Positions 24,435 to 32,336 of a stretch of DNA of 64,000 bases are shown here, piece by piece. Position numbers and translations under genes: made by a program. The stretch comes from Ruegeria atlantica (GTDB taxonomy: Bacteria > Pseudomonadota > Alphaproteobacteria > Rhodobacterales > Rhodobacteraceae), in contig WQBJ01000001.1 in NCBI GenBank assembly GCA_013032095.1, forward strand, positions 248,001-312,000, in the 5' to 3' direction. The notes below the pieces were generated by a model. That model saw only the letters and a list, made by a program, of their open reading frames with translations. It was not told the DNA's origin and searched no databases. How positions within the stretch are numbered: the stretch's first letter is position 1; the number at the start of each line of letters is the position of its first letter.

Positions 24435-24890
24435 TCAGGTGGGCAGAGGGGCGTCGCGTTTCAGTTGGTCCATCACGATTTGGCTTTGGACTCGTGCCAC
24501 CGCAGGATGCGGCAGTATCACCTGATGAAGCAAGCGATTGAGCGCGGCTAGATCGTCACAATAGACATGCAGCAGATAGTCTGCTTCTCCGGTCATCGTC
24601 CAAGCGCTGGTGATCTCAGGGCGGGTGTCTACCATCCGCGCAAAACTTTCGGATTGCTCGGGGCCGTGGGTGCCCAGATGCACTTGAACAAATCCTTGCA
24701 CATGTAGCCCGAGTTTCAGCGGGTCCAACCGTGCGGCATAGCCGGTGATGTAGCCCTCGGCCTCAAGCCGCTGCCGTCGCCGCCCGGCCTGACTGGGTGA
24801 CAGGTTCAGCAATTCGCCAAGCTGATGAGCGGTCAAGTGTGCGTCCACCTGTAGGGCGGACAGCAAACGCATATCGGTGGAATCCAGCAT
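24435..24890 (-). CDS. Lrp/AsnC-family transcriptional regulator
   Basis: 151 residues. Winged helix-turn-helix at 5-60 (HQLGELLNLSPSQAGRRRQRLEAEG) and an AsnC ligand/oligomerisation domain at 65-145 (AWTMTGEADYLLHVYCDDL). Divergent from the 4-hydroxyphenylpyruvate dioxygenase gene, with a paired inverted repeat in the 145-bp gap, so control of hpd by an aromatic amino acid or related effector is likely (inference). Confidence 0.92.
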   Translation of the reverse strand: MLDSTDMRLLSALQVDAHLTAHQLGELLNLSPSQAGRRRQRLEAEGYITGYAARLDPLKLGLHVQGFVQVHLGTHGPEQSESFARMVDTRPEITSAWTMTGEADYLLHVYCDDLAALNRLLHQVILPHPAVARVQSQIVMDQLKRDAPLPT

Positions 24891-24928
24891 ATGCGGAATT
24901 TCTCCAAAATTTTACCAAATAATGCGTG

Positions 24929-24972
24929 TTCTGCGCACTCAAACTTAGTTTACACGAAAACTATGCGCAGAA
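24929..24972. promoter_or_regulatory. Paired inverted repeat, candidate Lrp-type operator
   Basis: TTCTGCGCA at 24929-24937 and TGCGCAGAA at 24964-24972 are perfect 9-bp inverted arms 26 bp apart. Between them lies a second smaller inverted repeat, AGTTT/AAACT, at 24947-24962. Position between the divergent lrp-like and hpd genes suits shared control. Confidence 0.5.
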
Positions 24973-25035
24973 ACAGCGCGGAATAAGGCGTATTTTGGAA
25001 TCAGCAAAGAAATTCCTGTTTTAAGGAGACACACC

Positions 25036-26133
25036 ATGGGTCCTTTCCCTCATAACGCCCCGAAGTCCACCATCAGCAAAGAAAATCCAGTCGGCACTGA
25101 CGGGTTTGAATTCGTGGAATTTGCCCACCCCGATCCACAGGAACTGCGCGACCTGTTTTCCAAAATGGGTTTCGAAAAGGTTGCTCACCACACGGACAAG
25201 CCCGCAGTCGAACTTTGGCAGCAAGGCGACGTGACCTATATTCTCAACGCTGATCCCGAAAGCTTCGCCGCGCGTTTTGTCCAAGAACATGGCCCATGCG
25301 CCCCAGCGATGGGTTGGCGTGTGGTGGATGCCCAGAAAGCCTATGTGCATGCGGTAGCCAAAGGCGCAGAGCCTTATGACGCGGCGGACAAGACGATGAA
25401 TGTACCGGCGATCAAGGGGATTGGCGGCTCTCTGATCTACTTTATCGACCAGTACCATGACACTTCGCCCTATAATCATGAGTTCACATGGACCACCAAA
25501 TCCAAGCCGCGCGGTGATGGGTTCTATTACCTCGATCACCTGACGCATAACGTCTATCGCGGAAATATGGACAAATGGTTCAAGTTCTACGAGAGCCTGT
25601 TCAACTTTCGCGAAATCCGGTTTTTTGACATTCAAGGCAAGTACACCGGTCTTTTCAGCCGTGCTCTGACTTCGCCGTGCGGGCGCATTCGTATTCCGAT
25701 CAACGAAGATCGGGGCGAGACCGGGCAGATCGTATCGTACCTCAACAAGTACAAGGGTGAGGGGATTCAGCATATCGCGGTGGGGAGTGAAGACATCTAT
25801 GCTTCGACAGATGCGATTGCTGAAAAGGGGCTGAAATTCATGCCTGGCCCGAACCAGGCCTACTATGACATGTCCAAAGATCGCGTTGCAGATCACGAAG
25901 AACCGCTGGACCGGATGATGAAGCACGGTATTCTGATTGATGGCGAGGGGGTTCTGGACGGCGGTGAGACCAGAATTTTGCTGCAAATCTTCTCGAAAAC
26001 CGTAATCGGGCCGATCTTTTTCGAGTTCATCCAGCGCAAAGGCGACGATGGGTTCGGTGAGGGGAACTTTCAGGCGCTGTTCGAATCCATCGAGCGCGAA
26101 CAGATCGAAAGCGGAGAGATTACAGCGGCTTGA
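25036..26133 (+). CDS. hpd: 4-Hydroxyphenylpyruvate dioxygenase
   Basis: 365 residues, normal for bacterial HPPD. Converts 4-hydroxyphenylpyruvate to homogentisate in tyrosine breakdown. Iron ligands visible in the C-terminal half: His in YLDHLTHNV, His in GIQHIAVGS, and Glu in IFFEFIQRKG. SD AAGGAGA before the ATG. The other homogentisate-pathway genes are not in the window. Likely controlled by the divergent Lrp-like protein. Confidence 0.95.
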   Translation: MGPFPHNAPKSTISKENPVGTDGFEFVEFAHPDPQELRDLFSKMGFEKVAHHTDKPAVELWQQGDVTYILNADPESFAARFVQEHGPCAPAMGWRVVDAQKAYVHAVAKGAEPYDAADKTMNVPAIKGIGGSLIYFIDQYHDTSPYNHEFTWTTKSKPRGDGFYYLDHLTHNVYRGNMDKWFKFYESLFNFREIRFFDIQGKYTGLFSRALTSPCGRIRIPINEDRGETGQIVSYLNKYKGEGIQHIAVGSEDIYASTDAIAEKGLKFMPGPNQAYYDMSKDRVADHEEPLDRMMKHGILIDGEGVLDGGETRILLQIFSKTVIGPIFFEFIQRKGDDGFGEGNFQALFESIEREQIESGEITAA

Positions 26134-26150
26134 ATGCCGGGTTTGATTCA

Positions 26151-26176
26151 GCACGGGCGGGGGAACTCGCCCGTGC
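26151..26176. terminator. Hairpin between convergent hpd and the PilP-like gene
   Basis: GCACGGGCG (26151-26159) pairs perfectly with CGCCCGTGC (26168-26176) over an 8-nt loop. No T-tract on either side, so it may be a Rho-linked or bidirectional stop. Confidence 0.5.
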
Positions 26177-26178
26177 GC

Positions 26179-28086
26179 TTATCCACGTGGCATTTTCAGC
26201 GTCAAGTTCCTACCTTTTTTCTGATAGCGTAGTTCGGTATCGCCTATCGCGATGACTCTACCGCCATCCAGCCTGTCTCCAACTTTCAGCTTTTTGTAAC
26301 GACCACTCGGCAAACGCACCAAGGCGCGGCGGTTGGCCGGTGTGCCGTAAACCCCGATCAGGTTCAACTTGCGCAGGTTCAGCGCATTGTCGATCGTCGC
26401 TTGCCGTGCGACGGATGCGGATGAAGGGATTTTAGGGGCAACGGCCCTTGGCTGGAACGACCCGGCCTCATCGTGAGCGATTGCGGCCGTCGAACCCAGG
26501 TTGGCGGTTTGCGTGCCTGAAGATGGTGTCAATCCCGCCGGGCGCGGCTTTGGGCGCGGGACACGGACGACGGCGAGAGCGGTCGGGGTGTAGTCGATTT
26601 CCTTTTGCTGCAGCGACACGGGGCGCAGCTTGGGGCGTAGCACGGCAAGTTCTTCCCGCGTGCGGCCACCCAGTTGCTGCCGCTCAAACCGCTCAATCAG
26701 GTCTTGGGGGCGCAGTTTGGGGCGCAACTCGGCCAGCCTGTCCGATGTATCATCAAGCGCTGGCTCCTCTTCGAACCGAACGGGCGGTTCTGGAGGTACT
26801 TTCGACGGACGCCCCAGGTAGACGACGACCCCAGCAGGGTTGAGCGTACCTTCGACGCTGGGCGTGACCAGACCACGCTCATCCAGTTCGAACCGGGTAC
26901 CTGCGTTGCCGGGCAACGCGAACTGCTCAAACGGGGCGTCGGTGGCGAAACTCTCACTCGGTGGGAGGGCAATCGCGTCGTTGGAAAGGTCGGAGTTATC
27001 AATGGAAGTCAGAAATGGTTCTTCTTCAGGGGCGATAGCAGGCGCCACCAAAAGGCCGGGTACCGAGATGGAAACGGCAGATTGAGGGGGCAACACTTGC
27101 GGTTCGGGGTCGCGGGGGACCTCGTCGACAACTGTTGGCGCGATGTTTAGCGCTTCGAGGATTGCGGCATCCGTTGGCGATAAATCGGGCTGGGGTGTGC
27201 CTGCGGGATCCGGTTGGTTCGGTTCGGGTGAGGCGACTTCCGAGGGCAATTCAGTTGCTTCAAGGGGAGCCGTTTCGATTTCTGTTAAAATTTCGGTAAT
27301 GACGTCCGACTGAGCTTCCGATGCCGTTGGTGTATCTTCGGTTTGGGCCGTTTGCGGGGCAGGTGGCTCAACTTTTTCCGACCCGGACAGCGCCCAGACA
27401 CCCAGCACTGCCACAATAGCCAAAGCAGCGACTGCCGGAATTGCGTAACGTTTGGTGACTGGTTTTGTGACGGCACTGGATTGTGCGCCCGCATCTGGTG
27501 TCGATCGGAAAACCTCCGAAGGCGTTACATCCGCAATGGGGTGGGCCGTCGGGGTCGGAACGTCTGCTTCTTTCCTTGCGTTTTCGGCGGTAGGCTCGAT
27601 CACAGTGGCCGGAGTTTCAGACGTCAGAAACTGTGGTTCGGTCGGGAAAACGCTAGGATCAGCTTTTACCGTGAACTGGACGGGAACAAATCCGTGTTCC
27701 GTTGTAAAATTTCGGGCTTCGTCCAATGTCTGCAGCGTGACGGCGGCCACATAGGTGGTGGAGCCAACGGTTGCAGAATCAAAGACCAGTTCCTCGATCG
27801 AATAGGGGGTGGCCTCGGCCAATGCAGCTTGCACGCGCTGCGCGCTTTCCTCAGCGGGCTGCCCCTCTGTTTCTGCCGACATGAAACGAACCTGATCGGT
27901 AGGAAGCACGACTTTGCAGCTCAGGTTGTTTTCTAAGGCAAAGGCTTTGTCCCGCAACGTGTTCAACTGCGCGTTCAGGTCTGGCGCGTCCAGAGCAACC
28001 TCACCAATGCCGAACCAATCGTCATCCGATTGGTGGTGCACAGTTATTCCGGTTGAAGAAAAAGACAGCGCAAAGGCGGGTTTCAT
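26179..28086 (-). CDS. Bitopic protein of unknown function with PilP-like C-terminal domain
   Basis: 635 residues. Residues 1-150 form a folded cytoplasmic part (FALSFSSTGITVHHQ; KVVLPTDQVRFM) that faintly recalls the GspL/PilM type of N-domain. One transmembrane helix lies at about 214-234 (AIPAVAALAIVAVLGVWAL). A long acidic, Pro/Thr/Glu-rich periplasmic linker follows. Three near repeats stand at about 452-461, 480-489 and 505-518 (ELRPKLRP, VLRPKLRP, RVPRPKPRP). Residues 570-635 resemble PilP/GspC-type domains (NLIGVYGTPANRRALVRLP, KVGDRLDGGRVIAIGD). No pilus or secretion genes are near. Function unknown; a scaffold spanning the periplasm is an inference. Confidence 0.75.
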   Translation of the reverse strand: MKPAFALSFSSTGITVHHQSDDDWFGIGEVALDAPDLNAQLNTLRDKAFALENNLSCKVVLPTDQVRFMSAETEGQPAEESAQRVQAALAEATPYSIEELVFDSATVGSTTYVAAVTLQTLDEARNFTTEHGFVPVQFTVKADPSVFPTEPQFLTSETPATVIEPTAENARKEADVPTPTAHPIADVTPSEVFRSTPDAGAQSSAVTKPVTKRYAIPAVAALAIVAVLGVWALSGSEKVEPPAPQTAQTEDTPTASEAQSDVITEILTEIETAPLEATELPSEVASPEPNQPDPAGTPQPDLSPTDAAILEALNIAPTVVDEVPRDPEPQVLPPQSAVSISVPGLLVAPAIAPEEEPFLTSIDNSDLSNDAIALPPSESFATDAPFEQFALPGNAGTRFELDERGLVTPSVEGTLNPAGVVVYLGRPSKVPPEPPVRFEEEPALDDTSDRLAELRPKLRPQDLIERFERQQLGGRTREELAVLRPKLRPVSLQQKEIDYTPTALAVVRVPRPKPRPAGLTPSSGTQTANLGSTAAIAHDEAGSFQPRAVAPKIPSSASVARQATIDNALNLRKLNLIGVYGTPANRRALVRLPSGRYKKLKVGDRLDGGRVIAIGDTELRYQKKGRNLTLKMPRG

Positions 28087-28250
28087 ATTCCCGAGGAACC
28101 ATAATTGTCAGCATCAATGCAAACGGGTTTCCGTCCGCAGGCAGACATTAGAGCAGGATCCTGCCGAGGAAAAGAAAAAGCCAGTACTTCCCCTTGTTCC
28201 GCGGTACTTGGCAGCCCCATGTTGAACGTGAAGAAATTGGAGGGAAGACC

Positions 28251-28946
28251 TTGAAGAAAATTGCTTTTTTGGCTGCGATGCTGGCCGTGACTGCCGTAGG
28301 CATGGCGCATGCGGAAGAACGTCGCATCATGGTGGATGCTGTCGGCACCGTACAGGCTGAACCTGATATGGCAACAATCACATTGGGGGTGACCAACGAA
28401 GACCCGCAGGCATCTAACGCGATGCAGGCGACATCTGATGCCGTGGCGCAGATTCTGAAGCGGCTGGAAGACATGGGGATCGAGGCACGGGACGTTCAGA
28501 CCCGTGATCTGTCGCTTTCGCCAGTCTGGTCCGGGCGTAACAGTTCGAGCGGTGAACAGCCCGAGATTTCCGGATTTGTTGCCTCCAACAATGTTCAGGT
28601 CCGTGTTCGCGATCTTACGCAGCTTGGAACGATCATGGACGCGGTCATTCAGGACGGGGCCAATAACTTTGGCGGGCTAAACTTTGGTGTGCAGGATCCC
28701 ACGCCGCTGCAGACTCAGGCGCGCGCCAAGGCCGTGGCAGAGGCGACCGCGAAGGCCGAGCAATTGGCGCAGGCGGCCAATGTGACGTTGGGCGAGGTTC
28801 AGCAGATCAGCGAGCAGGTTGGTGGCATCCGACCAGCGCCTCAGATGCGAGCAATGGCCATGTCCGAGGCGGGCGGTGTGCCCGTCGCAAGTGGTGAGAT
28901 ATCGGTATCGGTCAGCGTGTCGATGGAATTTGAAATTTCAAACTAA
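28251..28946 (+). CDS. SIMPL-domain periplasmic protein
   Basis: 231 residues from a TTG start at 28251, chosen because GGAGGG lies about 7 nt upstream; the longer in-frame reading from 28194 adds non-signal sequence. It begins with a signal peptide cleaved after AHA. The SIMPL domain then follows (VDAVGTVQAEPDMATITLGV; FVASNNVQVRVRDLTQLG; the Ala-rich helix ARAKAVAEATAKAEQLA). The family is widespread in the cell envelope with unclear biochemical role. Its stop overlaps that of the convergent GNAT gene by 4 bp. Confidence 0.87.
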   Translation: MKKIAFLAAMLAVTAVGMAHAEERRIMVDAVGTVQAEPDMATITLGVTNEDPQASNAMQATSDAVAQILKRLEDMGIEARDVQTRDLSLSPVWSGRNSSSGEQPEISGFVASNNVQVRVRDLTQLGTIMDAVIQDGANNFGGLNFGVQDPTPLQTQARAKAVAEATAKAEQLAQAANVTLGEVQQISEQVGGIRPAPQMRAMAMSEAGGVPVASGEISVSVSVSMEFEISN

Positions 28947-29653
28947 CCTTCGACACGGGCCTTCAGCGGCTCTCGCTGTTGGCCCGTCTGGTCGAAATTC
29001 TCCGGAGATAACCAGGCCTCGAACGCGCTGCGAATACGGGGCCACTCACTGTCGAGGATCGAATACCACGCCGTGTCCCGGTTGCGGCCCTTGTAGTGGG
29101 TGGCCTGCCGGAAGATGCCTTCAAAAGTAAAACCCAACCGTTCAGCCGCGCGGCAGGATGGGGCATTCAGGGCATCGCATTTCCATTCGTATCTGCGGTA
29201 TCCCAACTCGTCGAATACACGGCGCATCATCAGGAACATGGTCTCGGTAGACTGAGGGCTGCGCTGCAATAGGGGCGAGAAGTGGATATGGCCGACCTCG
29301 ATCGCTCCAGCAGCTGGTTCTATTCGCAGAAACGAGGCCATGCCGACAGGCGTTTCGTTGTTGTCCAAAACCGTATGGAACATTGGGTCGGCGTCCATAC
29401 AGTTTGCGCGGGTCCAATCCTCGAAGTCCTGTTCCGAACCGAACGGCCCGTAGGGTAGATAAGTCCAATTGCGACCGTCCGTATCGTTGGCAAAGGCCCG
29501 GAACAATCCGGGCGCATGCCTGTTCACGTCGAGCGGCACGACAGAACAATACTGGCCTTCCATTGGCGTGTAAGGCGGCGTCGGGCGAGGGAAATCACCC
29601 GAAACCGGTAGGCCGATGGGTTGGCCCAGATCGTTGGTGTCGTGCTTGCTCAT
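28943..29653 (-). CDS. GNAT N-acetyltransferase, RimJ/RimL-like
   Basis: 236 residues. A GNAT fold of the RimJ/L group: LDVNRHAPGLFRAF at the start, the central strand IEVGHIHFSPLLQ, and the acetyl-CoA helix region LNAPSCRAAERLGFTFEGIFRQ. A protein or amino-acid acetylating role is expected; substrate unknown. The ATG at 29653 lies right after the metY stop (a GTG at 29656 is also possible), so it is coupled to metY. Confidence 0.87.
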   Translation of the reverse strand: MSKHDTNDLGQPIGLPVSGDFPRPTPPYTPMEGQYCSVVPLDVNRHAPGLFRAFANDTDGRNWTYLPYGPFGSEQDFEDWTRANCMDADPMFHTVLDNNETPVGMASFLRIEPAAGAIEVGHIHFSPLLQRSPQSTETMFLMMRRVFDELGYRRYEWKCDALNAPSCRAAERLGFTFEGIFRQATHYKGRNRDTAWYSILDSEWPRIRSAFEAWLSPENFDQTGQQREPLKARVEG

Positions 29654-29656
29654 CAC

Positions 29657-30949
29657 TCAGGCCGTGGCTTTGGCCAGTGCCTGATCCAAATCGGCAATTA
29701 GGTCGTCGGCGTCTTCGATGCCGATAGAGACGCGTACAACTCCTGGCCCGGCACCTGCGGCTTCTTGCTGTTCCGGGGTTAGCTGGCGGTGTGTGGTCGA
29801 GGCCGAGTGGATGATCAGCGACCGCGCATCACCCAAGTTGGCGACATGGCTGAAGATTTCCAACGCGTTGACCAACTTGATGCAGGCATCATATCCACCT
29901 TTGACTGCAAAGGTGAACAGCGCACCGGCACCCTTTTTGTACTGCGCTTGGACACGGTCATGATACGGCGAAGAGGGCAGGCCTGCGTAGGTGACATATT
30001 CAATTCGGTCGTCCGCTTCGAGCCAGGCGGCGATCTTCTGTGCGTTCTCTACGTGACGATCCATCCGCAAGGACAGGGTCTCGATTCCCAGCAGCGTGTA
30101 ATGCGCGGCCTGTGGGTTCATGGTCATTCCCAGATCACGCAGGCCAATTGCGATACCGTGGAAGGTGAACGCCAGAGGGCCGAAGGTTTCGTGGAATTTC
30201 AGCCCGTGATAGGCGGATTCCGGTTCGCTGAGCGAGGGGAACTTGCCATTTGCCGACCAGTCAAACTTACCCGAATCCACGATGCAGCCGCCTGTGACTG
30301 TGCCATTGCCCGTCAGGTATTTTGTGGTCGAATGCACCACGAGAGTCGCGCCATGTTCGATCGGGCGGCACAGGTATGGTGTAGCAGAGGTGTTGTCGAC
30401 GATCAGTGGAATGCCCGCTGCATCAGCTATATCCGCCAGTGCGCGAATGTCAGTGACATAACCGCCGGGGTTGGCGATGGACTCACAGAACACTGCGCGG
30501 GTGTTTTCGTCGATGGCGGCATTCACCGCGTCCAGATCATCGGTGTCGACGAACTTGGCCGACCAGCCGAAGCGTTTGATGGTCTGGCTGAACTGCGTGA
30601 CCGTGCCACCGTACAAACGTGTCGAGGCCACCACGTTGCAACCCGGCCCCATCAACGGGAACAGAGCCATGATCTGCGCCGCGTGACCCGAAGAACAGCA
30701 AACCGCGCCAACGCCACCTTCCAGCGTAGCGATACGTTCTTGCAGAACGGCCACGGTGGGGTTGGTCAGGCGGGAATAGATGAATCCAACCTCTTGCAGG
30801 TTGAACAGGGCAGCCGCGTGATCGGCATCGCGAAAGACATAAGCTGTTGTTTGATAGATCGGAGTCTGACGCGCCCCGGTTGCGGGATCAGGCCGTGCGC
30901 CTGCGTGAATCTGCAGAGTGTCAAAACCGTAAGTCGGGCCGTCTGACAT
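29657..30949 (-). CDS. metY: O-acetylhomoserine sulfhydrylase (Cys/Met-metabolism PLP enzyme)
   Basis: 430 residues from ATG 30949, with GGAG 9 nt upstream; an upstream in-frame extension to 31021 is unsupported. Cys/Met metabolism PLP family: the N-terminal signature GFDTLQIHAG and ARQTPIYQTTAYVF, and the cofactor lysine in VVHSTTKYLTGNG. Length and the early block fit the longer MetY (sulfide to O-acetylhomoserine) rather than MetB/MetC. Cytoplasmic. Followed immediately by the GNAT gene. Confidence 0.92.
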   Translation of the reverse strand: MSDGPTYGFDTLQIHAGARPDPATGARQTPIYQTTAYVFRDADHAAALFNLQEVGFIYSRLTNPTVAVLQERIATLEGGVGAVCCSSGHAAQIMALFPLMGPGCNVVASTRLYGGTVTQFSQTIKRFGWSAKFVDTDDLDAVNAAIDENTRAVFCESIANPGGYVTDIRALADIADAAGIPLIVDNTSATPYLCRPIEHGATLVVHSTTKYLTGNGTVTGGCIVDSGKFDWSANGKFPSLSEPESAYHGLKFHETFGPLAFTFHGIAIGLRDLGMTMNPQAAHYTLLGIETLSLRMDRHVENAQKIAAWLEADDRIEYVTYAGLPSSPYHDRVQAQYKKGAGALFTFAVKGGYDACIKLVNALEIFSHVANLGDARSLIIHSASTTHRQLTPEQQEAAGAGPGVVRVSIGIEDADDLIADLDQALAKATA

Positions 30950-31021
30950 CGTTAAAATCTCCTGTTGGAATGTGTGTTGCAGAATCTCTAGGCGATTGAC
31001 GGCCTTCGCACAACAACCCAA

Positions 31022-32017
31022 TCAGCGCATCCACAGGCCGTTGTTCCTGATCGTGTTGCGAATGGCCTGTTCGCGCTGCGGCAGGTTTTCGCGATCGAAC
31101 AGATCGCGAATCTTGTGACCCTTGCGTTGCAGGACCAGTTTCTTGATTGGTTCATAGCCCTTGAGCACTTTCTTGACCCGGTTGGGCGCCGCAACGGTTT
31201 CCAGCACCTCGACCACATGGTCGCTTTCACGGGCATAAAGCAGGGGAAACAGTCGGTAGTGACAGCTGACGGAACCGTCCAGTAGACCCGGAGGCAACAC
31301 ATCGCGCCCTCCGCCAAAGGAGTGAATGACCAACGGTAGTGCCGCCTGATCCAGCCACGGATCAAGGTTCTGGCCAGCCAGTTCTGGAATCTCTTCATCC
31401 CGGATCGTACGGGTATATTCCAGAAACCGTTGTCCGAACTTTTGCGGGCAGGAGTGGAAAAAATAGCCGGCGTTGAAATACAGATACCTTCGCCAGTAAT
31501 CCACGGGTTGGCTGGTATCCAAAGAACTTTCGAAATCCAGCTCAAACCGGCGGTAAAGGGCGCTCCAGATACCATCGAAACCGGGGCCATAGAGAGTTGG
31601 CTTTGGCCATGTGCCTTCAACCTTTTGCGATGCCCCCGGTTTATCGAAGTTGAAGGGGACAGAGGCCAGATCTCCCGTAATTAGAGTGTCGCTGTCGAAG
31701 AACACGAACGGTTCACCTTCGCGCAAGGCCAGCAAGGCTTCAATCTTGTTGCCGTAAGGATAGCTTTGCCCAAATACATGGTTGTCAAACGGCAGGATTT
31801 CGGCGTCCAGCTGTCGCAGCGCCTTCAGCACATCCTCGTTCTGAATGCTAGGGTCCTGTTGCCAGCGCTGGCCCGGCCGAGGGACCGCCACAAACAACCG
31901 GCCAGTGAAATTCGGAGAGCTGTGGCGCAGAGATGCCGCAAACAGAAGTGCTTCGTATTGTAGTCGGTTGTTTTGCCCGATGATGACGATGTTGAACTTC
32001 GAAGGGCTGGCCTGCAT
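31022..32017 (-). CDS. Putative GT-A-fold glycosyltransferase
   Basis: 331 residues. It starts NIVIIGQNNRLQYEALLFAASLR, the first strand and helix of a nucleotide-diphospho-sugar transferase, and carries a DxD-type metal motif in FVFFDSDTLITG near residue 108. A YFNAGYFFHSCPQKFGQRF block corresponds to the substrate-side loop of GT8-like enzymes. C-terminal part is basic and helical. Not one of the three GT92-like proteins at the left end. Substrate unknown. 72 bp upstream of metY, no hairpin between. Confidence 0.75.
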   Translation of the reverse strand: MQASPSKFNIVIIGQNNRLQYEALLFAASLRHSSPNFTGRLFVAVPRPGQRWQQDPSIQNEDVLKALRQLDAEILPFDNHVFGQSYPYGNKIEALLALREGEPFVFFDSDTLITGDLASVPFNFDKPGASQKVEGTWPKPTLYGPGFDGIWSALYRRFELDFESSLDTSQPVDYWRRYLYFNAGYFFHSCPQKFGQRFLEYTRTIRDEEIPELAGQNLDPWLDQAALPLVIHSFGGGRDVLPPGLLDGSVSCHYRLFPLLYARESDHVVEVLETVAAPNRVKKVLKGYEPIKKLVLQRKGHKIRDLFDRENLPQREQAIRNTIRNNGLWMR

Positions 32018-32336
32018 CGGATGACTTTCGGATTTGCGGCCACTGTCGGCGCTTCTCGGGTTGCGTTTGAACTACAGCACGTAGTTGGGGCCGTCAAAAC
32101 CAGATACAGGGATATTTTTGAATCCTTGGAAATGAGTGCAGATTTGATGCGCGCCAACACTGCTCAGATGTTGCGACTTCGTAAGATGCCTAAAAAACTG
32201 ACGGTTTTCGCTGAAATTCAAGGGAAAAGGCGCAGTTTTTCAGTTTTTTGTCGATTTTATAAATTTTACCAATTGATAAAAAATCAGATTGTGGCAAGCT
32301 GAGGTCATAACGAACATATCTACAGGGAGTAGAGTG
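32018..32336. other. 319-bp AT-rich intergenic region before preT
   Basis: Divergent region between the GT-A-fold gene and preT. The part from about 32200 to 32300 is strongly AT-rich with T-runs. It contains the degenerate RutR-like palindrome at 32265-32280 and the preT SD (AGGGAG). No ORF or RNA gene is convincing in it. Confidence 0.6.
32265..32280. promoter_or_regulatory. Degenerate RutR-like operator before preT
   Basis: TTTACCAATTGATAAA matches the RutR consensus TTGACCAnnTGGTCAA at 11 of 14 defined positions and is itself nearly palindromic. It ends 56 nt before the preT ATG, similar to the 49 nt between the perfect site and hyuC. Confidence 0.5.

Noticed and set aside
25021-26154. 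377-codon minus-strand frame opposite hpd
   Set aside because: Antisense shadow of hpd, whose iron ligands and SD are visible.
29789-30946. 385-codon plus-strand frame opposite metY
   Set aside because: Antisense shadow of a clear PLP enzyme with strong motifs.
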